Assembly: GCA_020201235.1 (NCBI GenBank)
Contig: JAIVHD010000018.1
Location: 1-8,629 of the forward strand
Reading direction: 5' to 3'
Origin: Lysobacteraceae bacterium
Lineage (GTDB): Bacteria > Pseudomonadota > Gammaproteobacteria > Xanthomonadales > Wenzhouxiangellaceae
Length of the DNA stretch: 8,629 nucleotides
The position numbers and the translations under genes were made by a program. This document shows, piece after piece, positions 1-6,548 of this stretch. The notes under the pieces are model-generated. The model was given only the letters and a program-made list of their open reading frames with translations. It did not search any database and was not told the origin of the DNA. The stretch's first letter is position 1. Each line of letters opens with the position of its first letter.

Positions 1-2
1 GT

Positions 3-737
3 CTGCTAAGCCAGGCCGATGCCCGTTTCACCGCCGATGCCTTCAGCCTTTTTCTCGACGACCTGGCCACAGCGGCCGACACACCGCCGGTCACGCCGCA
101 GACATGGCAAGCCACACCGCTGGCCACACAGGTCGATTCATTGCTCACCCAGACCCCGCAGGGCTGGCGCTCGATCATTGCGCCGGTGGGGCTGAATGAC
201 CCCAGTAGCCTGGCCGAATGGCTGGACGACAGACAACTGCCCGCCGAATTGATCGACTTGCGCGCCACCTCCGAGTCCATGGTCGCTGCCTGGCGCCGGG
301 ATGCCGGCATCAGCCTGGCCGCGGCGCTGGCGCTGATCACCTTATTTCTTTGGCTGCGCACCCGACAAGCAGTTCTGACCGCGCGCATCATGCTGCCGCC
401 ACTGGCCGCGGCGGCCTGCACTGCCGCGATCATGAGCCTGGCTGATGACGGCCTGACCATCGTGCACCTGGTCGGCCTGCTGCTGGCCGCCGGCGTGGGC
501 CTGGATTTCTCGCTGTTCGCCCATCTACGTTCGGACCACCGCGACCAGTCGTTGCGCACCTGGCACGCAGTCAATCTCTGCGCGTTGTCGACCGGCGGCG
601 TGTTTTTGATCCTCGGTCAGTCACAGATCGGCATGCTCAGGATGCTGGGGTTGACCGTGGCAATGGGCGTATTGCTATCTTGGATTTTCGCTCGATTACT
701 AGTAAGCCGGACCGAATGTCCGCCACACCCGGCATGA
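3..737 (+). CDS. MMPL/RND-type exporter, C-terminal part (5' end outside window)
   Basis: The reading frame is open from the window edge (codons start at base 3), so this is the C-terminal ~244 residues of a larger membrane protein. A soluble stretch (about residues 1-100) is followed by a run of hydrophobic segments: ISLAAALALITLFLWL, then IMLPPLAAAACTAAIM, then VHLVGLLLAAGVGLDFSLF, then VNLCALSTGGVFLILG, and finally MLRMLGLTVAMGVLLSWIF. The order (a GVGLDFSLF helix with an internal Asp, then two closing helices) matches the last transmembrane block of MMPL/RND-superfamily exporters. Such predicted exporters sit in aryl polyene and xanthomonadin gene clusters, where they are thought to move lipid precursors across the inner membrane. 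The stop codon overlaps the next start as ATGA, and the downstream dehydratase and ketoreductase sequences support the cluster assignment. The family call is firm; the substrate is inferred from context. Confidence 0.8.
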   Translation: MLSQADARFTADAFSLFLDDLATAADTPPVTPQTWQATPLATQVDSLLTQTPQGWRSIIAPVGLNDPSSLAEWLDDRQLPAELIDLRATSESMVAAWRRDAGISLAAALALITLFLWLRTRQAVLTARIMLPPLAAAACTAAIMSLADDGLTIVHLVGLLLAAGVGLDFSLFAHLRSDHRDQSLRTWHAVNLCALSTGGVFLILGQSQIGMLRMLGLTVAMGVLLSWIFARLLVSRTECPPHPA

Positions 738-1375
738 CCGAGCACATCGAATCCCTGCTACCGCACGCCGGCGCTATGGTGCTGATTGACGAGGTGGTCG
801 AACATGATCGGCAACAGATCCACTGCCGCGCACGCATCAACGGTCTGGCCGACCACCCGCTGGCCCGCGACGGAATTCTGCCTGCCACGGCACTGGTCGA
901 GTATGCGGCTCAGGCCATGGCCGTGCATGGCACCCTGGCCGGCCGGCCCGGCGATCCACCGCAGGCGGGTCGGCTGGCGGGCCTGTCGGCCCTGAATCTG
1001 GCCGGCGACCGGGTCGAGATGCCGGCCTTGATTGATGTGCATGTCACGCGAGTAGGGGGTGATACCTCCGGGGCCGTTTATGCCTTTCGCATCCTGACCG
1101 GCCAACTCGTGCTGGCCAGTGGCCGGGCCACCGTTACTTATGGATGTCAATCTCAACGGCTTCTTCCGTGTCGTCCAGCCGGCGCTGCTGGGCATGGCAA
1201 GACTGCGCTGGGGCCGGGTGATCGCCGTGTCCAGCGTGGCGGCCCGTCTGGGCAATCGTGGCCAGACCAATTACGCCGCGTCCAAGGCCGGCCTGCACGG
1301 TGCGGCCAAATCGCTGGCGCGCGAACTCGGTTCACGCGGCGTCACCGTCAACGTGGTTGCACCCGGCGTGATTGA
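734..1375 (+). CDS. 3-hydroxyacyl-ACP dehydratase, hot-dog fold (ApeP-like), with out-of-frame foreign C-terminus
   Basis: The start at 734 is chosen because it forms an ATGA overlap with the exporter stop, suggesting translational coupling; an in-frame ATG at 716 is the alternative. Residues 1-136 resemble the dehydratases of aryl polyene clusters, which remove water from 3-hydroxyacyl-ACP during polyene chain growth. Visible motifs are LLPHAGAMVLIDEV (8-21), then HPLARDGILPA (41-51) and EYAAQAMAVHG (56-66); H41 and E56 are the expected catalytic pair by analogy with FabZ/FabA-type hot-dog enzymes. The domain is recognisable to SGRATVTY, ending near base 1141. From there the frame continues to a stop at 1375 through DNA that encodes FabG in another frame, so the last ~77 residues are Arg/Pro/Gly-rich nonsense. 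Near-complete domain length suggests only a few native residues were lost. Whether the fused product folds is unknown. Confidence 0.7.
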   Translation: MTEHIESLLPHAGAMVLIDEVVEHDRQQIHCRARINGLADHPLARDGILPATALVEYAAQAMAVHGTLAGRPGDPPQAGRLAGLSALNLAGDRVEMPALIDVHVTRVGGDTSGAVYAFRILTGQLVLASGRATVTYGCQSQRLLPCRPAGAAGHGKTALGPGDRRVQRGGPSGQSWPDQLRRVQGRPARCGQIAGARTRFTRRHRQRGCTRRD

Positions 1376-1544
1376 AACGGAAATGTCCAGGGGCACGTTT
1401 GATGAAGCCGCCGTACGCAACATCGTGCCAATGGAACGAATGGGGAAGCCGGAAGAAGTCGCGGCACTGGTGGCCTTTCTGGTCTCAGAGGAGGCCGGTT
1501 ACATTTCCGGTCAAGTGATCGGGGTCGACGGCGCAATGACCTGA
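1140..1544 (+). pseudogene. 3-ketoacyl-ACP reductase (FabG/SDR), 3' half only
   Basis: This is the C-terminal ~134 residues of a short-chain dehydrogenase/reductase of the FabG type, which reduces 3-ketoacyl-ACP with NADPH. The fragment starts inside the protein at MDVNLNGFF, continues through the catalytic Ser region AVSSVAARLGNRGQ and the Tyr/Lys motif NYAASKAG, then VTVNVVAPGVIETEM, and ends with the usual tail SGQVIGVDGAMT. The N-terminal ~105-110 residues, including the TGxxxGIG nucleotide-binding loop and the NNAG motif, are missing; FabG enzymes are normally about 245 residues. The sequence joins directly to the end of the dehydratase in a different frame. A GTG at 1119 or ATG at 1140 could start translation, but the product would have no cofactor site. 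An internal deletion of roughly 300-350 bp is the simplest explanation; a misassembly would look the same. Confidence 0.75.
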
Positions 1545-1555
1545 GCCCGGATGAT

Positions 1556-1811
1556 TCATGACCCGATCGCGTCGATCACTTTTTGTAGCTGTGCTGTGAC
1601 CTCGCCGGCGACGTCCCCGAGCGTCTCGTTTTCGACCGCCTGCATGGAAGCGCGCGGATCCACGGCGGAAACTTCCACCTTGCCGCTTTCGAGCTCACGC
1701 ACGATCACATTGCACGGCAACATCGTGCCGATCTTTGGCTCCCGACTCATCGCCTTCCATGCCGTTGCAGGATTACAGGCACCGAGAATCACGCAGTAGC
1801 GCATATCGCGG
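1556..1811 (-). pseudogene. DUF302 family protein, N-terminally truncated
   Basis: On the minus strand the last ~85 residues match the DUF302 family. The pattern RYCVILGACNPATAWKAM, then EPKIGTMLPCNVIVREL, then VSAVDPRASMQAV, followed by an amphipathic C-terminal helix, is characteristic. The two Cys-Asn motifs (GACNP and LPCNV) are both present. Members are small, often predicted periplasmic or soluble proteins of about 120-150 residues with no well-established function. The expected N-terminal ~50 residues do not appear. Upstream of base 1811 the frame stays open (to a start near 2005) but translates a repeat and unrelated DNA into a Ser/Arg-rich sequence with no family resemblance. The break coincides with the end of the 76-bp repeat at 1812. 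The gene converges with the FabG fragment, with 11 bp between stops. Confidence 0.7.
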
Positions 1812-1887
1812 TTATCGAACGCGATTAAAACAAAGCTAGCCGAGCTGATTCTCGGACGTCCGGGGTGTCGTTTCGAGCTGCTTTCAA
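1812..1887 (+). repeat. 76-bp dispersed repeat, copy 1
   Basis: This segment, starting TTATCGAACGCG and ending GCTGCTTTCAA, recurs at 7659-7734 in the same orientation with only two substitutions (A/G at 1830 and G/A at 1858). It carries a short hairpin, CCGAG-CTGATT-CTCGG. The left edge lies exactly where recognisable DUF302 coding sequence stops, so the repeat marks the breakpoint of that gene. Similarity to the other copy ends sharply on both sides. No transposase or terminal inverted repeat is visible. Confidence 0.9.
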
Positions 1888-2293
1888 CTTCGGGATATGA
1901 TGCGAATGATCTGGTGAATGACGCGGTCAGGTCACGCAACGTGCATTCGGATTCCTTCGCGCGTTGCACGATCCGACCCGAAGCCCACGTAACCCCGAGC
2001 CTCACGCTCGAGAGCAGTTAGCCCGGCTTATTCACCACCCGATCGTCGCGAGGCGGTTCCAGGTCCCGTGGATACGGCGTTTCGCGACCGGCCGCACCGG
2101 AAGCGTACTCGCCTGCCCGTTGAGGATGCGCGACCGAGCGAAACGCTGTAGACGCGGGGCCTGGTGCCGCCGCAGTAGATCGGGTGGTGCATAAGCCGGG
2201 GTTAGTGTTCGTCTGCACGCCCACTCGCTCACCTGTTCAGCTCGGCGTGATTCGGCTATCCTCTGTCTGAACGAATTTTCCGGATGGTGATTA
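1888..2293. other. Non-coding interval before the beta-propeller gene
   Basis: No convincing gene lies here. The interval holds the palindromic MITE-like element (2022-2200, listed separately). Between 1888 and 2021 I see only a weak inverted repeat (GCAACG near 1937 and CGTTGC near 1963). The last ~90 bases must contain the promoter of the downstream gene. TATCCT at 2257-2262 is a possible -10 box, but there is no good -35 match, so no promoter is called. Open frames here are short, differ in composition from real genes and match nothing I recognise. Confidence 0.5.
2022..2200. mobile_element. MITE-like palindromic element (~180 bp)
   Basis: Bases 2022-2044 and 2178-2200 are inverted copies of each other, 22 of 23 positions matching, with outer ends CCCGGCTTAT and ATAAGCCGGG. 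Pairing continues inward with mismatches and one unpaired base: GCGG, CCAGG, CCCG, TAC and GCGTTTCGC blocks recur in mirrored order. Nearly the whole element can therefore fold into one long imperfect hairpin with arms of about 65 bases. TTAG occurs directly outside on the left (2018-2021) and at 2202-2205 on the right, consistent with a short target duplication (TTA or TTAG; one base is ambiguous). No transposase is encoded, so it would depend on one supplied elsewhere. The parent insertion sequence family is not identified. Confidence 0.65.
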
Positions 2294-4330
2294 ATGAAGT
2301 CAGGATGTTATGCACTGAAGTCGTTGGCGATAGGGCTTGTGCTCGCTTCGCTGAGCAGTGCATGCAGCCTGGTTGACACCGCGCGCGATGCCGACCCGCT
2401 GGATGGCGTCAGATTCGATAGATTACAGTCCGTGCAGTCCGAGCGGGCGCTGGAAGAATGGGTGACGGCCAGTGGCGTTTTGGAGCGGCGGCTGGCGCAA
2501 ATTGCAAGGACCTATTCAAACTATGGCTGTAGTTCTCTGAATGTATCCAACTTCGAGCAAGAGCTCGTGACTGAGCCCGCTCCTGAACCAGATTCCGGTG
2601 AGATTGAACAGTCCGTCGATCTCGATTGCGTCATGGTTACGGGTAGCCGAATCATGTCAAAGGACATGATCACCAACGTCCAGACCGCCGACATCGATGA
2701 AGGTGGACTTTTCAAGCGTCGCGGCGATCAACTGTTCGTGCTACGGGGTGATCGGATTTTTCGCATCCGTATTGACGGTCCAGAGGGGCCGGTGCTTCAG
2801 CTGGAGCAGTCCATTTCGTTGAGTGACTCGGGCCGAGTGTCGGGCGTCTGGTACGACGAGTTGATGGTGTTTGATGAGGGTGCCGCGATTCTGAGCTTTG
2901 ATTTCGAGCGCGCTGTGACAGGCCTGCAATTTTTCTATATGGACTCAGACGGATATTTGACACCAGCCGCGCATATCGAGATTCGCTCTGAAGATTACTA
3001 CAGCGGTAGCAACTACGGAATGCGTCTGATTGACGGCCGACTGCTGTTGCAGGTCAGCGTGGGTCTTGGCGACGGATCTCGATGGCAGTGGCCGCTCTGG
3101 CGATCAGTCGCCCGCTCGATTCCCGGCTCGGAAACGGATGGATGGCAGGCCATGATCGACGTCGAAGACGTGCTGCTGCCGCTGATTCCTGTCTCGGACC
3201 CTGTTATCCACACCGTTTTGAAGTGTGAACTCGATGCTTTGATGCTCGGCCACATGGACTGTGCGGCAACCGGGCTGGTCGGGGAGCTTTGGTCCGAGTT
3301 GTATGTCAGTCAGACGGCCGCGTATGTGGCAATGGATGCCTGGAAGGAAGACGCATATGTCACGGATGAATTCTCACCCTGGGCCTGGGGGGCGCGCGCG
3401 GACAGGACGTTTTCAAACCTGGTCGAAACATTGATCTACCGATTACCTTTCGACGACGATGAAGTGCCTGGTGCGGTATTCGTTTCCGGCGATCGGGGCG
3501 ACCAATTCAGCTTTCGGGAGGTCGGAAGCGAACTGATCGTAATTACAGAGCTGCAGCCCGGGCCGAAAGATCGTCAAATGGCCGTTCATCGGGTGCCGCT
3601 GTCTCAATTCAGTCAGCAACTCGTTTCTGCACGCTCGCCGCGCATCGAAACGGAAGTACTGGGAGTGAGTGATCAGCATCGAACAATCCGGGTGGCTGAT
3701 CAGTACGTACTGATGGGCGAGCATGGCATGATGGTCAGGGATACAGACGAGCCGAGCTACCAAACCGAATTGGTCATCCTTCCCCTTTTCGAGCGGGGTT
3801 CACAGCGCGTGACACTGAATCAGTCGGTCGACAGCATCGAACCGCTGGATGATCGATTTTTCCTTTCTGGGCGCGATTTTTCGGGCCAATGGTCCATGTC
3901 ACTACTTGCTCCGAACTCGCCTGATTATGTTGCTACCTCCGTTGTCGAATCACATGACAACGCCGAAGATCGCAGCCATGCCTTCAACTGGCGACGATCC
4001 AGCGACGGCACTCTGATCATGGGATTGCCCGGCGTGCTGCGGAACGAAGATAGGGATGAAGAATACTGGCAGGAATCCTCGAGAGTGTCAGATTTCGTCT
4101 TCCTGCGTGCCGAGGGACGCAGACTGACGCCGGTCGGCGTGTTGGAAATGCAGCATTCCGAAGCACCAGGAGAAGACTGCGCCGATCAATTCAGTTGTAT
4201 TGACTGGTACGGCAATGCGCGGCTCGCTTTTATTGGCGAGCGGATTTTCGCGCTGAGCACAAATCGCCTGACCGAGGCTCGCCTGATCGACCGTCAAATT
4301 CAGCAGGTGCGGGCTTTGCTGCTAGATTGA
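2294..4330 (+). CDS. Putative lipoprotein with beta-propeller domain (PF09826-like), 678 aa
   Basis: An intact gene and the largest complete one here. The N-terminus is a signal peptide (KSLAIGLVLASLSSAC) with a plausible lipobox ending at Cys24, although Ser rather than Leu/Val at -3 is not ideal; it would place the protein in the envelope. Residues 113-150 contain VMVTGSRI and then NVQTADIDEGGLFKRRGDQL, resembling the NVQ-x-x-x-(V/I)DE-x-x-x-(V/F)K motif that opens the bacterial beta-propeller domain family (PF09826). Further family-like patterns are WYDELMVF (near 194) and EDYYSGSNYGMRLIDGRLL (near 235). Repeated short beta strands fill the rest, with Cys pairs (C79/C112 and two near the C-terminus) that could form disulfides. 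A weak ribosome site (GGATGG) precedes ATG 2294. Base composition is less GC-rich than the exporter/dehydratase genes, consistent with separate origin. The biochemical role is unknown; family assignment is from motif memory. Confidence 0.65.
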   Translation: MKSGCYALKSLAIGLVLASLSSACSLVDTARDADPLDGVRFDRLQSVQSERALEEWVTASGVLERRLAQIARTYSNYGCSSLNVSNFEQELVTEPAPEPDSGEIEQSVDLDCVMVTGSRIMSKDMITNVQTADIDEGGLFKRRGDQLFVLRGDRIFRIRIDGPEGPVLQLEQSISLSDSGRVSGVWYDELMVFDEGAAILSFDFERAVTGLQFFYMDSDGYLTPAAHIEIRSEDYYSGSNYGMRLIDGRLLLQVSVGLGDGSRWQWPLWRSVARSIPGSETDGWQAMIDVEDVLLPLIPVSDPVIHTVLKCELDALMLGHMDCAATGLVGELWSELYVSQTAAYVAMDAWKEDAYVTDEFSPWAWGARADRTFSNLVETLIYRLPFDDDEVPGAVFVSGDRGDQFSFREVGSELIVITELQPGPKDRQMAVHRVPLSQFSQQLVSARSPRIETEVLGVSDQHRTIRVADQYVLMGEHGMMVRDTDEPSYQTELVILPLFERGSQRVTLNQSVDSIEPLDDRFFLSGRDFSGQWSMSLLAPNSPDYVATSVVESHDNAEDRSHAFNWRRSSDGTLIMGLPGVLRNEDRDEEYWQESSRVSDFVFLRAEGRRLTPVGVLEMQHSEAPGEDCADQFSCIDWYGNARLAFIGERIFALSTNRLTEARLIDRQIQQVRALLLD

Positions 4331-4359
4331 TGTCAGTCGCAGGGCTCGAGTTGGTTGCC

Positions 4360-4430
4360 GGGTAGCCGCGGGTGATTGCTCACCCGCGGCTCCCACAGAT
4401 CCGGACGTGCGCAACTCACGCATCCGGCTC
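4360..4430 (-). ncRNA. Group II intron domains V and VI
   Basis: Domain V is at 4430-4398 on the minus strand. It starts GAGCCGGA and ends TCCGGATC, which pair as the lower stem. TGCG and CGCA form the upper stem, and an unpaired CG lies on the 3' side, the canonical bulge. Domain VI follows at 4394-4360. GGG/CCC and an 11-bp GCCGCGGGTGA stem are closed by a GCAA tetraloop (GNRA type), with an unpaired A (in CTACCC) at the branch-point position. These are the catalytic hairpin and branch-point hairpin of a group II ribozyme. The structure looks intact although the rest of the intron is gone. Confidence 0.8.
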
Positions 4431-4435
4431 CTCGG

Positions 4436-4735
4436 TTAGACCTTCGCTCCATGACGGTAAATGCTTTGCACGACCCGTTCCGGCGGGAGTGGATAGCGGT
4501 CCAGAAGCTGGCTGAAGCGCGTCCAGTGCATGCGAGCCTTCCACGAGCGCCGGTTCAACCAATAGCGCCAGCGTCGTCCCGCCTGATGGCGGAAGTCGGC
4601 CAACGCCCGGTTGTTGCCGGTGATCCCATAGTACGCATAATGGCCTCTGAGCTTTCGGCACAATATCCTGTGCTGCTCGGCCACCTTCCAGTTGGGTCTC
4701 CGTGTTGTCCTGTGTTGTCCTTTCAGTGTGATTTA
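4436..4735 (-). pseudogene. Group II intron reverse transcriptase/maturase, C-terminal fragment
   Basis: The conserved C-terminal motif of LtrA-type intron-encoded proteins is clear: EQHRILCRKLRGHYAYYGIT, followed by GN-x-RAL, RRWRYWLNRRSWKARM and the ending LLDRYPLPPERVVQSIYR. In complete enzymes (about 420-600 residues) this follows the reverse transcriptase and maturase domains and precedes domain V of the RNA by a few bases, exactly as here. Only about 80-98 residues remain. The frame is closed by a stop at 4735-4733, before the reverse transcriptase palm with its YADD motif could be reached. The product, if made from GTG 4684, would be inactive. Confidence 0.85.
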
Positions 4736-4763
4736 TCTCGTGCTGACGCCCCGGGGCCCAGGG

Positions 4764-4792
4764 CATAACCTGTCCGTTTCGGACAGGTTATG
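4764..4792. terminator. Perfect 13-bp hairpin downstream of the FG-GAP pseudogene
   Basis: CATAACCTGTCCG and its exact complement flank a three-base loop. It lies 44 bp beyond the stop of the minus-strand FG-GAP pseudogene and just upstream, on that strand, of the truncated group II intron. Position and strength suggest a transcription terminator, but no run of T follows on the minus strand, so an intrinsic terminator is not proven. A hairpin in this place also fits the insertion habit of bacterial class C group II introns, which integrate next to terminator stems. Confidence 0.4.
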
Positions 4793-4836
4793 GTGAAATC
4801 CTGCAGAGCAGGTCAAGCGGACAGTGATGCGTTCAA

Positions 4837-6447
4837 TCAACTGATTCGCAGGCGCAAGCCAGCGAACAGGAGCAGTGACAACATCAGGACGATCAGCGCC
4901 CAGGGGTTCAGGGTCGACACCGGCAACGGTGCAATCGCCGTGCCGCTCATCGTAACCGTATCCGGACTGGAGCCTGCATTTGACTCAATTTGGAAACTGG
5001 ACACAAAGAAGCCGTCCCGTTCCGGGGAGAACTCGACGTCGATGGTGCAGCTCTCCATGGCGGCCAGCGTGCCTGGAGCCGGCAGGCAACTGCCACCGAC
5101 CAAGGCGAATGGCGAATCCGGGTCGGTGATTTCCGAGATCAGCAGATCAGCCTCACCGGTGTTTGTGATCGTTATGGTCAGAGTTGCGCTTTGGCCGAGT
5201 ATGAGATTCCCGAACTCCAGGGTCGACTGATCGAGCTCTATCTGAATGGTTGCACAGTCGACCGCGACGTTGGTGACATCGGCCCCGGCCAGCGTGCCGC
5301 TGCCGTTGGTCACAGTGCAGGCCTGACTGGGGTTGGTTGGCTGCGTGGCAACAGTGACCTCATAGGTCGTACCGTCGTTCTGCGGCGAGAAGGCAAAGCC
5401 GCCGTCGGTGGTAACCACCTGATCGTCGCCGCCGTTGTTCTGCAGCACCACCTGATCGCCCGCCAAACCCGAATCGGTGCCGCTGACGGTGAACTGGTTG
5501 GTGGTGCAGGCGACCTCGACGTTGGTGACATTAACCCCGGCCAGCGTGCCGCTGCCGTTGGTCACGGTACAGGTCTGGCTGAGGTTGGTCGGCTGCGTGG
5601 CGACGGTGACATCAAAGCTGCTGCCATCATCCTGCGGCGAGAAGCTGAAGCCGCCGTCGGCGGTAACCACTTGCTCGTCGCCGCCGTTGTTCTGCAGTAC
5701 CACCTAGTCGCCGGCCAACCCGGTGACGGTGCCGCTGACGGTGAAGGTGGAAACCGCGAACACATAGGCCGCGCCGGCATTGCTGGCGCTGTTGTCGGCC
5801 AGATCGCCATTAACGCCGGTGGCCGCGCTGGCCTCAAATTGCGCACCCACCACCACCGTGTTGCCGGAGACCGCCACCGAGAAGCCGAACACATCACCCG
5901 CACCGGTATTGGAAGCCTTGAGATAGGCCTGCTGGGCGATGGGGTCGATAGTGATCGGGTAGCGGGCGCAAGCGGCATCGACGCTGAGCGCCAGGTGGCG
6001 GCCGTGGGGCTCAAACCGCGCATCCAGCATTCTGCCGTCAGCATCCCAGACCTGCAGGCCGCTGTAGGTCAGGGCCGTACTGCCTTGGGCATCGACAAAG
6101 GCCACATCGCGCCGGTTGGCGGCAATGCGCGGAGCCAGCTCGCCGAGCACGGCCATCTCGAAGCGCAGCGCATCGCCACGGCCGGCCGGCGGCTGGTGCA
6201 CGGTGAAGCCGTGTTCCAGGCCACGCGCATCGTTGATGAACCACTCTTCCAGGCCATCGACGTAGCTGTATACGGTGCGTTCGCCCTCGGCATCAATGCG
6301 GCTGACCGCAGCCGCGGCACGCTCTTCACCGGCAAAGCCCCAGCGTGTCAGCTCAAGCCCCCACTGCCACTGGCCGTGATCGAGCGAACCGGAAAACCGG
6401 CCACCGACCCCATTGGCCACACCCCCGCCAGAAGTTATTCTAGCTCT
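4837..6447 (-). pseudogene. Secreted FG-GAP repeat protein with IPTL-CTERM-like tail, decayed
   Basis: One minus-strand frame of about 527 codons from GTG 6420, interrupted once by TAG at 5706-5704. Numbering from 6420: residues 12-160 form the leader domain seen in large FG-GAP proteins (EEWFINDARGLEHGFTVHQP, then LTYSGLQVWDADGR, then ITIDPIAQQAYLKASN). Residues 165-222 hold one FG-GAP unit (DVFGFSVAVSGNTVVVGA). Residues 226-309 and 310-393 are two near-identical 84-aa units (GLAGD-Q-VVLQNNGGD ... CTVTNGSGTLAG). Residues 394-495 are a choice-of-anchor/ASH-type beta domain (LEFGNLILGQSATLTI, FSPERDGFF). The end is PVSTLNPWALIVLMLSLLLF then basic residues, an IPTL-CTERM-like sorting tail. Defects: the glutamine codon of the second unit is amber in the first; there is no signal peptide, since an in-frame stop lies at 6450-6448; and only one FG-GAP unit remains where several are usual. 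The family role is probably cell-surface adhesion or structure (inference). Confidence 0.7.
5239..5742 (-). repeat. Two tandem 252-bp repeat units
   Basis: The interval consists of two direct copies with a period of 252 bp (84 codons); for example CGCTGACGGT occurs at 5481 and again at 5733. Each unit encodes FTVSG-x-x-x-GLAGD through VVLQNNGGD, ATQPTN, CTVTNGSGTLAG and a closing Cys. The unit looks like a small beta-sandwich with a Cys pair, a repeat common in secreted proteobacterial proteins. The copies differ at scattered positions, so the duplication is not brand new. The amber codon is in only one of them. Confidence 0.85.
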
Positions 6448-6469
6448 TCAAAGCGGGGCCCGCCACCAT

Positions 6470-6499
6470 GCAATTTCGATGGTAGACCCCAAGATTTCC
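6470..6499 (+). repeat. 30-bp dispersed repeat, copy 1
   Basis: Thirty identical bases (GCAATTTCGATGG followed by TAGACCCCAAGATTTCC) recur at 7830-7859 in the same orientation. This copy sits between the 5' break of the FG-GAP pseudogene and the 3' end of the zeta toxin pseudogene. The flanks differ from those of the other copy, apart from a weak resemblance just to the left. Confidence 0.9.
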
Positions 6500-6548
6500 T
6501 CGAACACCCCATATCCCTTGAGCGCGGCGTGGCCCCGTTGTGTCGTTT

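Larger units (their letters stand above)
4354..4735 (-). mobile_element. Group II intron remnant (3' end only)
   Basis: Reading the minus strand, this stretch contains the end of an intron-encoded reverse transcriptase/maturase, then domain V, then domain VI, in the order of a group II intron 3' end. The putative 3' boundary lies near 4354, a few bases beyond the domain VI branch-point side, about 24 bp past the stop of the beta-propeller gene, which is on the other strand. The ribozyme domains I-IV and most of the protein are missing, so it cannot splice or move by itself. The 5' limit is uncertain; recognisable sequence ends between about 4690 and 4760. Confidence 0.8.

Noticed and set aside
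1142..1375. C-terminal 77 residues of the dehydratase frame as a novel domain
   Set aside because: They are FabG coding DNA read in the wrong frame.
1812..2005. N-terminal extension of the DUF302 frame as real protein
   Set aside because: It translates the dispersed repeat and flanking DNA, with composition unlike the family.
2018..2232. Minus-strand Arg-rich frames within the MITE as a transposase piece
   Set aside because: The sequence is dominated by palindromic arms and shows no catalytic motif of any transposase family.
5239..5742. Repeat array as CRISPR
   Set aside because: The units are 252 bp, coding and directly adjacent, without short repeats and spacers.
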